DNA of 29,085 nucleotides from a virus: the IMG/VR virus record IMGVR_UViG_3300035034_001787, positions 1-29,085 of that record; one strand, given 5' to 3'. Under the pieces are notes generated by a model. It had not been told where the DNA came from. It did not search any database and saw only the letters and a program-made list of their open reading frames with translations. Positions 22,856 to 29,085 of this stretch are shown here, one piece after another. Position 1 is the stretch's first letter. Every line of letters begins with the position of its first letter. The translations under genes were made by a program, and so were the position numbers.

Positions 22856-23668
22856 ATGGCTTTCATCGACAATCACGAAGTCACTTATGCAATCAAGAAG
22901 CCTACTCCGAATCGGGGTGGGTTCATCAATCCCCGCTTCATCGTCATGCACTATACTGCTGGCTGGACGGCTGAGAGTGCGATCAGGACCTTCCAGTCTT
23001 CATCCTCGCGCGTCAGCGCGCACCTGACGGTCGATCTGGATGGTACGGTCTACCAGCATGCCCCGTACAACGTCAAGACGTGGCACGCAGGGGCATCGCG
23101 CCACATGGGCTACAACGGGCTGAACCGCTACGCAATCGGAATCGAGATTGTTAACATCGGCTGGCTTCGCAAGGATGGTAACGAATACTATCGTCCGAAC
23201 GAGTTTCGTGTGCCAGAAAGCCGCGTAGGGAAGACGATCATGCAACGCAATCCACGTCTGGGTGGTGGGGATGCCTATTGGCCGTTGTACACCGAAGCAC
23301 AACTTGATGTCGTGGAAGACTTGACAGAAGACATCCTTGAGACGTATGATATACTTGACATCGTGTCTCACGAGCAAATCGACACACGCGGATGGAAGAC
23401 CGATCCCGGTCCTGCGTTCCCGATGGTTCGATACAAGAGGCTTCTGGCAAAAGCGACAGACGAGCGCGCCGCCGATGGAGAACTATTCTCCGTTACCGCC
23501 GGGACACTGAATGTCCGTGGTGGGCCGGGGACAGAATTCGCAGTGCTGACACAGATCAGCCGCGATCAGAAGGTAGAAGTGATCGACGCGGACGGAGCTT
23601 GGAGACGCATCGACACAGGGCAAAGTAGCGACGGCTGGGTACATGGGAGTTACCTCCGTCGAATCTGA
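22856..23668 (+). CDS. N-acetylmuramoyl-L-alanine amidase endolysin with SH3 domain
   Basis: A 270-residue enzyme that cuts the bond between N-acetylmuramic acid and L-Ala in peptidoglycan. Residues 25-190 are an Amidase_2 domain. Likely zinc ligands are H32 (VMHYTAG), H172 (SHEQID) and D183 (TDPGPAF), with K181 two residues before the Asp, as in AmpD and T7 lysozyme. E97 lies in the usual IGIEIVN motif and WHAGAS is at 76-81. Residues about 210-270 form a bacterial SH3 domain (TAGTLNVRGGPGTEFAVLTQI, GWVHGSYLRRI) for wall binding. There is no signal peptide, so export would need a holin. AAGGAG (22842-22847) precedes the ATG. Confidence 0.93.
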   Translation: MAFIDNHEVTYAIKKPTPNRGGFINPRFIVMHYTAGWTAESAIRTFQSSSSRVSAHLTVDLDGTVYQHAPYNVKTWHAGASRHMGYNGLNRYAIGIEIVNIGWLRKDGNEYYRPNEFRVPESRVGKTIMQRNPRLGGGDAYWPLYTEAQLDVVEDLTEDILETYDILDIVSHEQIDTRGWKTDPGPAFPMVRYKRLLAKATDERAADGELFSVTAGTLNVRGGPGTEFAVLTQISRDQKVEVIDADGAWRRIDTGQSSDGWVHGSYLRRI

Positions 23669-23680
23669 CAGGGGGTTACC

Positions 23681-24055
23681 ATGGTCTGGCAGGCGCTGCT
23701 GTTGACATTGTTCATCATCACTGTGGCGCGTATTCGCCAGCTTGGAATTACTTGGGAAGATATTGCAGCCGCTCCATCGCAGTGGCTGCACTTTATTATT
23801 TTCGGAGGAAGATGGGAACACACAGTCTGTTCTTGTGTGGGAAAGCATGTACGGGACGGGACTCGGAATAAAGCGGCGTGGATCGTTGCCGAGTACATAT
23901 TGGATTGCATGTTTATGTGGCGCGAAAGGCGCCATTGTGCACGCTCTCTACAACGAGTAGAAAACTATAAAGGGGCAACACCGAATGGACTTGACTTCGA
24001 TACTGACGACCAATGGCGACCTGACGAAGCTGCGGGAATCTCTGATCCTCGTTAA
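23681..24055 (+). CDS. Small membrane-associated phage protein in the lysis cluster
   Basis: A 124-residue protein between endolysin and holin candidates. Residues 2-17 (VWQALLLTLFIITVAR) are hydrophobic. The middle (FGGRWEHTVCSCVGKHV ... AAWIVAEYILDCMFMWRERRHC) resembles, from memory, a small conserved phage family with an 'eT.sS..g.....HC' pattern found near lysis genes; its function is unknown to me. The frame runs 71 bases into the next gene. A shift just after codon HC would end at TAG 23958-23960 and remove the overlap, so the C-terminal 30 residues are doubtful. GGGGG precedes the ATG. Confidence 0.6.
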   Translation: MVWQALLLTLFIITVARIRQLGITWEDIAAAPSQWLHFIIFGGRWEHTVCSCVGKHVRDGTRNKAAWIVAEYILDCMFMWRERRHCARSLQRVENYKGATPNGLDFDTDDQWRPDEAAGISDPR

Positions 24056-24467
24056 AGGGGTTCTACAGACTGCCGCACATGACTACGCCGGGGCATGCCT
24101 ATCGGCAGCCAACGAAGCCCTGAAAACCGTACAGGCGGCGCAGCCGAGTGCCGCTGTGTGGCCCCATATTGTGGACTACAACAAGTACACCGACCGGACG
24201 CAACATGCGGTTCAAGCGGTCTCAACAGCGACGAGTTTGCTATTGACTGCCGAAGAAACTGGTGACGATCAGATCGACGAAATCAATGCGGACACAAAGA
24301 TGTCCTCTATCGAAATGCACGTTATTGCAGCACTTCTGGAAGGTGCGAATAACAGGATGCAGTTGGTCCTGAAATGCCTGCCGAAAAACAATGCTCCGGG
24401 GGCTCTGTGTAACCCGGAAGCCTTGCTCACAAAAACTAGGCAAGGGCCTAAGAAAGATGAGAAATAA
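23985..24467 (+). CDS. Hypothetical protein of 160 residues
   Basis: I do not recognise this protein. It appears soluble and mostly helical, with several Ala/Leu/Gln-rich helices (KGVLQTAAHDYAGACLSAANEALKTVQAA, SSIEMHVIAALLEGANNRMQLVLKCL) and a basic tail (TKTRQGPKKDEK). There is no signal peptide, transmembrane segment or enzyme motif. AAAGGGG at 23969-23975 lies about ten bases before the ATG and supports this start despite the upstream overlap. It ends 11 bases inside the holin candidate. By position it may act in or near lysis, for example as a regulator, but nothing in the sequence shows this. Confidence 0.6.
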   Translation: MDLTSILTTNGDLTKLRESLILVKGVLQTAAHDYAGACLSAANEALKTVQAAQPSAAVWPHIVDYNKYTDRTQHAVQAVSTATSLLLTAEETGDDQIDEINADTKMSSIEMHVIAALLEGANNRMQLVLKCLPKNNAPGALCNPEALLTKTRQGPKKDEK

Positions 24468-24804
24468 CCAAGTAGAACCGATCCAAGAAGCCGTCAGTCG
24501 GTCTCGAAGGTATTTCTTCATTTCCAGGTTGACGGCATTTTGTCTTTTGGCGGGAATGATTCTGGCGATTGCTGCGGGCGTGGGGGTATTCGTATCACCC
24601 GCTATTGTAGAGGCGTACGTCAACTCTCTCTTGACTTTGGCAACCGCTTCTGTTATGGCATATGTGACAGGGTCTGTTGTGGATTACAACGGCGGCGTGG
24701 CGAACATGTTTACGAAAAGAGACCCGCCAGAAGAAGAATCGAGACCATCACTAGAAAGTGAAGAATCGAGACCATCACTAGAAAGTGAGGAATCTAAAGG
24801 CTGA
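24457..24804 (+). CDS. Putative holin, two transmembrane helices
   Basis: A 115-residue protein when started at ATG 24457; an open frame extends upstream to 24391 but runs inside the preceding gene without a better ribosome binding site. Two hydrophobic helices are visible, about residues 22-47 (FFISRLTAFCLLAGMILAIA) and 53-75 (VNSLLTLATASVMAYVTGSV). They are followed by a charged C-terminal tail with a duplicated 9-residue unit. A small size, two helices, a basic N-terminal segment (SRSRR), a charged tail, and position between endolysin and spanins all fit a holin, which would release the signal-less amidase through the inner membrane. No sequence family is recognised. The stop TGA shares its A with the next ATG. 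Confidence 0.6.
   Translation: MRNNQVEPIQEAVSRSRRYFFISRLTAFCLLAGMILAIAAGVGVFVSPAIVEAYVNSLLTLATASVMAYVTGSVVDYNGGVANMFTKRDPPEEESRPSLESEESRPSLESEESKG
24733..24786 (+). repeat. Two perfect 27-base tandem repeats in the holin C-terminus
   Basis: Copies at 24733-24759 and 24760-24786 are identical and encode EESRPSLES twice; a third partial copy (GAGGAATCT) follows. Identity at every third base points to a very recent duplication. Copy number in the charged tail may affect holin timing, which is speculation. Confidence 0.85.
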
Positions 24805-25193
24805 TGCCCCTATGGTTGCTAGGCGGATGGAAATGGGTCGTTGACCTGTTCAGCAATCCGAAATATCTGTTGTATCTTGGTGCCGCCATTTTGGTGGCTT
24901 TTATGCTTTGGAAGGGATACAATTTTGTCGATAACGCCTTGGAAAATACCCGCGTGATCGAGCAGCAGAAGATCGAGCTACAGCTACAGGACAACGAGAT
25001 CAACACGCTGAAAGCGATTCGGGAACAGGCAATAAAAGCGGAAGAACTTGCGGCGGAAGCCCGAGCAGAAGCCGAAGAAAGTGAACGCGCCTTGGAAGAA
25101 TTGCGGCGCAGAATTCTCGAATCAGGAGACGAAAATGATGGGCTTCTCGCACCGGTTCTTCAAGACACTTTGCGTGATATTCGTAATCGGTAG
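24804..25193 (+). CDS. i-spanin (Rz-like inner membrane spanin subunit)
   Basis: A 129-residue protein with one N-terminal transmembrane helix (about 21-42, YLLYLGAAILVAFMLW) followed by a long coiled coil (about 48-110: QQKIELQLQDNEINTLK, AEELAAEARAEAEESERALEELRRR). This is the layout of Rz-type i-spanins, which span the periplasm and join an outer-membrane lipoprotein to fuse the two membranes in the last step of lysis of Gram-negative hosts. The next gene begins inside its 3' end in another frame, as in Rz/Rz1 pairs. It is coupled to the holin candidate by TGATG. Assignment rests on architecture and the overlapping partner, since spanins conserve little sequence. Confidence 0.83.
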   Translation: MPLWLLGGWKWVVDLFSNPKYLLYLGAAILVAFMLWKGYNFVDNALENTRVIEQQKIELQLQDNEINTLKAIREQAIKAEELAAEARAEAEESERALEELRRRILESGDENDGLLAPVLQDTLRDIRNR

Positions 25194-25497
25194 CCTAGCT
25201 GCCTGCGATTCCAAGATCAACTCGCCGACAATTCAGACGCAAGTGAACGAGATCGTGATACCGTCCGATCAGCGATCCTGCGCGCGCATTCCTTTTCCAC
25301 CTGACCCAGACTTGCCTGAGACGACACAGAAGGATGTGGCGCTATACATCGCTGATCTGGAAGCTGCGGCAAGCTCGTGTAAGCGTGATCTACGAACATT
25401 GAACGCGATCATCGACGATTACAATGAGCTTGCAAGAACACTTTCCGCGCAGGGAAGATTCGATCCTACAGACTTTTCTACGGCACTAGCCCGCTAA
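25135..25497 (+). CDS. o-spanin lipoprotein (Rz1-like), overlapping the i-spanin gene
   Basis: A 120-residue lipoprotein. The signal sequence MMGFSHRFFKTLCVIFVIGSLAAC ends in a lipobox L-A-A-C; Cys24 would be lipidated and sent to the outer membrane. The mature part is short, with a Pro-rich piece (IPFPPDPDLPETTQ) and a helix (LYIADLEAAASSCKRDLRTLNAIIDDYNEL) likely to meet the i-spanin coiled coil. The chosen start follows AGGAG at 25124-25128; an open frame extends upstream to 25048, but only this start gives a signal peptide. The first 59 bases overlap the i-spanin gene in the +1 frame. It is longer than lambda Rz1 but within the range of spanins that overlap partly. Confidence 0.85.
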   Translation: MMGFSHRFFKTLCVIFVIGSLAACDSKINSPTIQTQVNEIVIPSDQRSCARIPFPPDPDLPETTQKDVALYIADLEAAASSCKRDLRTLNAIIDDYNELARTLSAQGRFDPTDFSTALAR

Positions 25498-25506
25498 CGC
25501 GGGCTA
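25487..25506. terminator. Bidirectional stem-loop at the convergent junction
   Basis: TAGCCCGC (25487-25494) pairs perfectly with GCGGGCTA (25499-25506) around a 4-base loop (TAAC). The stem contains the stop codons of both converging genes. There is no T-run on either side, so it is a strong GC hairpin rather than a textbook intrinsic terminator. Its position between lysis and nucleotide-metabolism operons suggests two-way termination. Confidence 0.6.
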
Positions 25507-25697
25507 CGCCCATCTGTCAACGGACCATGCACTTCACATGTCGGGTCGATGTGCCGTCCGCAGATACACTTCTCCATGACCTGCTTGACGTTGTCACGGT
25601 CGAAGTGTTTCGTACCTCGCGCAATGCTTTCCGTCAACGCCTGCACAGCGGATTTCATGTTTGGAGAAATGGGGCGTGGCTTCAGTCGATCACTCAT
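25494..25697 (-). CDS. 67-residue protein with a Cys/His cluster
   Basis: This small gene begins three bases after the dUTPase stop codon with a good AGGTGA ribosome binding site, so I take it as real. Residues about 41-58 hold K-C-I-C-G-R-H-I-D-P-T-C-E-V-H, a C-x-C-x2-H-x4-C-x2-H cluster that could bind one zinc ion. The N-terminal half is basic and helical (SAVQALTESIARGTKHFDRDNVKQVME). I do not recognise the family, and function cannot be assigned. It is the last gene of the minus-strand nucleotide operon. Its TAG stop overlaps the o-spanin stop inside the shared hairpin. Confidence 0.65.
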   Translation of the reverse strand: MSDRLKPRPISPNMKSAVQALTESIARGTKHFDRDNVKQVMEKCICGRHIDPTCEVHGPLTDGRSPR

Positions 25698-25700
25698 TCG

Positions 25701-26174
25701 TCACCTGCCGGTGCTTCCGTAGGCTCCATCGCCGCGCTCGGTGTCGTCGAGTTCATCGACTTCGACCAGTTCTGCGTAGGAGTAGGTGCTGATGATCATC
25801 TGTGCCACCCTGTCGCCGTGGTTGAAGGTGTACGGCTCTGTGCCGAAGTTGATCAGGATGACGTTGATCTTACCACGGTAGTCGGCGTCGATGGTGCCTG
25901 CAAGAACGTCGAGTCCGTTTTTCAGGGCCAGACCACTTCTTGGACTGATTCGTCCGTAGTATCCGTAGGGGATCGCCATCGCGATTCCGGTCTTGAACAT
26001 GTGCCATTGACCGGGTTGCAGGGTGAGTGAATTCTCTCCCGTGTCCCCAAGAATATCAACGTACAGGTCCATACCGGCAGCATAGTCTGTGCCATACGTC
26101 GGCATTTTCGCGGTCGGGGTCAGAAGTTTTGTTGGGACAGCGATGCCTGCGAGCCCAACGATTACCATGTTCAT
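25701..26174 (-). CDS. dut: Deoxyuridine 5'-triphosphate nucleotidohydrolase (dUTPase)
   Basis: A 157-residue trimeric-type dUTPase, the usual length. It turns dUTP into dUMP and pyrophosphate, which keeps uracil out of phage DNA and supplies dUMP for thymidylate synthesis. All five motifs are present: AAGMDLY (32-38), GRISPRSGLA (74-83), GTIDADYRG (93-101, with catalytic D96), GDRVAQMII (120-128), and the Gly-rich ERGDGAYGSTG (146-156), where Tyr replaces the common Phe that stacks on uracil. The ATG shares its A with the stop codon of the glutaredoxin gene (TGATG), so translation is coupled. The plus-strand frame opposite it is a shadow. Confidence 0.95.
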   Translation of the reverse strand: MNMVIVGLAGIAVPTKLLTPTAKMPTYGTDYAAGMDLYVDILGDTGENSLTLQPGQWHMFKTGIAMAIPYGYYGRISPRSGLALKNGLDVLAGTIDADYRGKINVILINFGTEPYTFNHGDRVAQMIISTYSYAELVEVDELDDTERGDGAYGSTGR

Positions 26175-26407
26175 CAGTTCTTCTCCATGTATTTCAGAAG
26201 ATCATCGTACCCGCCAACCAATTTGACGCCGTGATAGATGATCGGAATGGTCGTCATGTTAGCACGACCTGCTTCGATACGCAACTGGGAAAGTGACAGA
26301 GGACGGAGGTGATATTTCACCCCCGCCTTGTCCAGAAGTGTTGCGGCTTTGTCACACCACGAGCAGTGTTTTCCACTTTGCGTGATGATGCTATATCCTT
26401 CTATCAT
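26174..26407 (-). CDS. Glutaredoxin-like thiol reductant
   Basis: A 77-residue glutaredoxin fold protein. The active site is C15-S-W-C18 (GKHCSWCDKA), followed by the cis-Pro stretch TTIPIIYHG and the glutathione-binding-like VGGYDDL. The start used is ATG 26407, which overlaps the reductase stop as ATGA; a longer frame to 26437 would add ten residues lying within the reductase gene with no family likeness. Placed directly after a class II ribonucleotide reductase, it probably keeps the reductase's C-terminal cysteine pair reduced, in the manner of NrdH or phage glutaredoxins. The electron source is not clear from the sequence. Confidence 0.88.
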   Translation of the reverse strand: MIEGYSIITQSGKHCSWCDKAATLLDKAGVKYHLRPLSLSQLRIEAGRANMTTIPIIYHGVKLVGGYDDLLKYMEKN

Positions 26408-29085
26408 CGAATCGGACACGCACCACCTACCGTACATGCTTCGTCTTCGAGCATTTCCTCGATATCTGTTCCGGTGAAGTCCACTGGCTTCAACGTATCT
26501 GCGTAGGCCCGGAACGTTGCTTCATCGACCGGGGTTTGAGGCAGATATGGATATGAAAGTTGACGCGCAACTGCTTTTGGATCACGCACCATTGCCACAG
26601 GATCGGGACGGTACAGGAACGACACGCCGACATACGAGTCCCAGTTGGATTGCAACCAGTCGATGATCTCCGGTATTTCATCCGGGCTGTAGTAGATCGT
26701 GATCGAACAGTTGTGATCGACGTAGTGATCTTGCAACAGCTTGTAGCGATCCAGTTGGTCCAGCGCGGACTCCATGTTCACTTCCACGATTGTGCCATCC
26801 ACATCGACTTTGTCGAACTCGACATTTCCGTACTCGACCGGGATGACCACCAGACGTGCCGTAGCATCGTATGGATTTGGTTCTGTGATGAACCCCGCCG
26901 CCTCGACCGCTTTCAGGATCGGATCGTTGCCAGCGAAGTTGATCCGGTTGTACAGGAACCGGGCCAGCGGACGGTGTGCACCTTCCGCGACTTCATCCCC
27001 TTCGAGCCCGAACACTTTGGATTGTGTGCCGGAGGGCTTGACCGTCGTCACCAGTTGCGGACGCGGTGTGCCTAGTTCATCTGCCATGCCGTTCGCGCCG
27101 TCCTGTGCGACCGCGCGCAGGTCTTCCCATGCCCCAGCTTCCTTGACATACTCCCAACCGATGACACCCGTCACACCGACGCCACAGAGGCGCAGGAAGT
27201 CGTTCAGTTCGTGCCATGTGCGTTGCAGAACGCCGTCGTCCAGATTGACGCAGGTCTGTCGATAGTTGGCGCGCGCCACGAGCCAGTGTGCCCGGTGTAG
27301 TCCGTCTTCATCGCCGTTCAATCGAGACACTGCCGTCTCCACGAGATTACAGAACGACTTGTCTCCCAGCAGAATTTCTGCGCATGGGTTGACGCCTTTG
27401 AAGTAGGGGGCACGTTCCATCGCTGCGATTGCATTGATGAAGCCGGGCTCCGAACCGCCTGCCTGTTCCATCATCTTGAAGATGGTCTTCAACTCGCGGC
27501 GCGTCGGCTTGTGGTAGAACAGGAGAGAGTTGTTCGACATACCACGATGCCACATGCCGTTGTCGTTGTGGCCTTTCTTCGCCATCGCGAAGTCTTTCCA
27601 CTCGGGCTCACCATATGGATACAGAGCGATTTCAGCCGAACGGCGGGACGACAGGATCGTTCCCAGCCAGTTTTCGATGTCTAGGATGTCGATTGCGGAG
27701 AGAAGTTTTCCGGCGGCACCATTCAGGACTTCGAAGATTCCGGCTACTGCCAAAGATATTTGATAGTCGCCCGAAGATATCCAGCCGTATCCAGATAGGC
27801 GATATCCGGCGGGGCGAATCTCACTGAAGTCCACGATTAGTTTCTTGGCCCGCCCCTTGAACGCCAACATTTTCCCGAAGAATTTTGCCCAAGCCTCCGC
27901 AGAATCCCCGACTACGATGGTCCAGATTCCGGTAGTCTTGTCGAACGTCTCCACGTTTTTCGGATTACCTTTCAACGAAGGATCGGAAATGGGGTTTCCT
28001 TTTTCGTCTTTTGGTAGTTTCTTCTTGGACGTGATGATTTCGAGTTCGTCGATGTGCTGGCTGAAACCGTTCAGGACGCCGACATTGCCACGGAATCCGA
28101 CGCCGCAGCCTTGCAGGAGCAACCAGATTGTGTCTACAACATCATGTACGGTCTGGACCTCTCCAAATGCGCAGTTACCAGATACGATAGAATCTGGCAT
28201 CACAAAGGAGTGATCCTCATGATCAACTGTCAAGCACCAGCATTCTTCAGATTCAACTGGACGAACTTCTTTTACCTTCCACAGAAGCTGTTTTGTGGAC
28301 GTCGTGAAGTTCATTTTCGTTCCTTGGCGCACCCCATAGTTTGTTTGGACGTTTTCTTCGATTTCAGATACGATATAAAGCCCGAAAACCGGAGCATATT
28401 TTGAGACAAAATCTGCCGCACTAGGGTCAGAACAGAAAATTCCTGTGAACCTTGTCTCTCCACGTTGCCATTTTTTATTTGCATCTGCTGAGAAATAGCC
28501 TTGTAGGAACGCCTTGATCAGCCGCAACTCGGTGCCGTCTTCTGGTAGTGTTTTCAGATAGTGCCCAGTCCATACGAACGGGTCCCCTTGACAGGAGGGC
28601 GGATGGCTGTGCCCGAATCCCAGAGAAACGAAGCGATCCAGATATTCTGCTTTGCTTCCGCACAACCGCACGCGAGATGTTTCCGAATTACCGGAAATTG
28701 CAATACTCCCGTCCCCATACACGAAACCGTATGCCCACCAGTATTGCTCGTCTACTGGCGCTGAATCGAAGTCCCATGAATGAAACGAATCTTCTGGTGC
28801 GGCGTGCAGACGGTCTCCGACAGACAGATCAGAGGCGTAAACACGGGATTCATCGTTTAGAACCCAAGTGTGATCCACAGAAGAACGAATGGTCTTCTTA
28901 CCACGCCCACGAATCAGGTCAATTTCAACCACGGCGCGCTCACCAGCGTCCATTACCGTGGCAGGTTGCCACGATCCTGTGTGCGTGAGAACAGTGTATC
29001 TGTCTCCAGATTTACATTCCTCGAATGAGATTACACCGGAATCGGTGATGAATTTACTATCTCTTGGCAGGGGATTGAATTGTGA
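26404..29085 (-). CDS. Class II (B12-dependent) ribonucleoside-triphosphate reductase, intein-containing, 5' partial
   Basis: This enzyme reduces ribonucleotides to deoxyribonucleotides for phage DNA synthesis. The gene runs off the right edge; the frame is open to base 29085, so ATG 28953 is internal. After removal of the intein, the extein reads ...SQFN joined to CAFGEVQTV, restoring the FNCAF-type motif whose Cys is one of the redox-active pair in the Lactobacillus leichmannii enzyme (C119). Other landmarks are LLLQGCGVGF; NPCAEI (Cys codon at 27382-27384, the thiyl-radical Cys, followed by the essential Glu); SFCNL (Cys codon at 27349-27351, the second redox Cys); TVKPSGTQSKV; and the C-terminal C-T-V-G-G-A-C-P-I-R swing-arm cysteines. 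The C-extein has 589 residues, near the about 620 expected for the monomeric family. Confidence 0.93.
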   Translation of the reverse strand, partial: SQFNPLPRDSKFITDSGVISFEECKSGDRYTVLTHTGSWQPATVMDAGERAVVEIDLIRGRGKKTIRSSVDHTWVLNDESRVYASDLSVGDRLHAAPEDSFHSWDFDSAPVDEQYWWAYGFVYGDGSIAISGNSETSRVRLCGSKAEYLDRFVSLGFGHSHPPSCQGDPFVWTGHYLKTLPEDGTELRLIKAFLQGYFSADANKKWQRGETRFTGIFCSDPSAADFVSKYAPVFGLYIVSEIEENVQTNYGVRQGTKMNFTTSTKQLLWKVKEVRPVESEECWCLTVDHEDHSFVMPDSIVSGNCAFGEVQTVHDVVDTIWLLLQGCGVGFRGNVGVLNGFSQHIDELEIITSKKKLPKDEKGNPISDPSLKGNPKNVETFDKTTGIWTIVVGDSAEAWAKFFGKMLAFKGRAKKLIVDFSEIRPAGYRLSGYGWISSGDYQISLAVAGIFEVLNGAAGKLLSAIDILDIENWLGTILSSRRSAEIALYPYGEPEWKDFAMAKKGHNDNGMWHRGMSNNSLLFYHKPTRRELKTIFKMMEQAGGSEPGFINAIAAMERAPYFKGVNPCAEILLGDKSFCNLVETAVSRLNGDEDGLHRAHWLVARANYRQTCVNLDDGVLQRTWHELNDFLRLCGVGVTGVIGWEYVKEAGAWEDLRAVAQDGANGMADELGTPRPQLVTTVKPSGTQSKVFGLEGDEVAEGAHRPLARFLYNRINFAGNDPILKAVEAAGFITEPNPYDATARLVVIPVEYGNVEFDKVDVDGTIVEVNMESALDQLDRYKLLQDHYVDHNCSITIYYSPDEIPEIIDWLQSNWDSYVGVSFLYRPDPVAMVRDPKAVARQLSYPYLPQTPVDEATFRAYADTLKPVDFTGTDIEEMLEDEACTVGGACPIR
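28174..29073 (-). other. Intein (class 3-like) with LAGLIDADG-type homing endonuclease
   Basis: A 300-residue intein lies between Asn and the catalytic-pair Cys of the reductase. Block A reads PLPRDSKFITDSG (1-13), so residue 1 is Pro, not Cys, Ser or Ala. Block B has S-V-D-H68-T-W70. Block F has E-C-W-C280-L-T-V. Block G ends V-S298-G-N300, followed by Cys+1. The endonuclease part shows the two motifs YGFVYGDGS (115-123) and LQGYFSADA (190-198), with acidic residues D121 and D197 retained, so it may be active. Trp at B:12, Cys at F:4 and Thr at G:5 define class 3 inteins, which use the block F Cys as first nucleophile; here G:5 is Ser. The penultimate residue is Gly instead of His. Boundaries follow from extein conservation. 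Confidence 0.88.

Noticed and set aside
23742-23960. 72-residue frame within the small lysis-cluster gene
   Set aside because: Overlapping alternative frame without its own good start; only its last codons are of interest for the possible frameshift noted.
25527-26030. Plus-strand 167-residue frame opposite the dUTPase
   Set aside because: All five dUTPase motifs are on the minus strand, with coupled neighbours; the plus frame is a shadow.
26408-26437. Ten-residue N-terminal extension of the glutaredoxin
   Set aside because: The stretch lies within the reductase coding sequence; the ATGA overlap start at 26407 fits the operon style and glutaredoxin length.
28951-28953. ATG 28953 as the start of the reductase gene
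   Set aside because: The frame is open upstream to the window edge and encodes the intein N-terminus and the extein residues SQFN, so this Met is residue 41 of the intein.
1-29085. tRNA genes, CRISPR arrays, insertion sequences, integrase or attachment sites
   Set aside because: Gaps are at most about 165 bases and show no cloverleaf, regular spaced repeats, transposase or recombinase motifs.

Overview
The window is a contiguous piece of a tailed (siphovirus-type) bacteriophage genome. The host is most likely an alphaproteobacterium of the Rhodobacteraceae (marine roseobacter) kind. This is inferred from the tail-tip cassette, which has the order of the Rhodobacter gene transfer agent (GTA): tape measure, DUF2460 protein, DUF2163 protein, NlpC/P60 peptidase, large tail-tip hub. 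Coding density is very high, many start and stop codons overlap, and there are no tRNA, rRNA, IS or CRISPR features that I can see.

Plus strand, 1-25.5 kb: head-to-tail connection and tail genes, then lysis. First comes a partial upstream gene end, then four small neck/tail-completion genes (DnaT_2-like adaptor, head-closure candidate, HK97 gp10-like, tail terminator). A gap of about 165 bases with promoter-like signals precedes the major tail tube protein, which starts at a TTG behind a strong ribosome binding site. Then come the two tail assembly chaperones, joined by a -1 slippery site GGGAAAC in the correct frame (lambda G/GT type), and a 1880-residue tape measure protein. The tail tip follows: a DUF2460 protein carrying a LamG-like domain, an unrecognised structural protein, a second DUF2460 protein, a DUF2163 hub with a LamG-like domain apparently nested inside another jelly-roll domain, an NlpC/P60 peptidase, and a 1242-residue hub lacking the GTA TIM barrel. 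Two adhesin-type genes (41-43-residue repeats; SPRY plus LamG) close the tail module.

The lysis module runs from 22.86 to 25.5 kb: amidase endolysin with an SH3 domain, two small genes of unknown function, a two-helix holin candidate, and an i-spanin with an overlapping lipoprotein o-spanin.

Minus strand, 25.5-29.1 kb: a nucleotide-metabolism operon converging on the lysis genes. In its own 5'->3' order it encodes a monomeric B12-dependent (class II) ribonucleotide reductase running off the right end of the window, a glutaredoxin, a dUTPase and a 67-residue Cys/His-rich protein. The reductase is interrupted by a 300-residue intein between Asn and the Cys of its conserved FNCAF-type motif. 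The intein starts with Pro and has Trp at B:12, Cys at F:4 and Ser at G:5, which fits a class 3 intein; it also carries a LAGLIDADG-type endonuclease domain. This is the most interesting item in the window.
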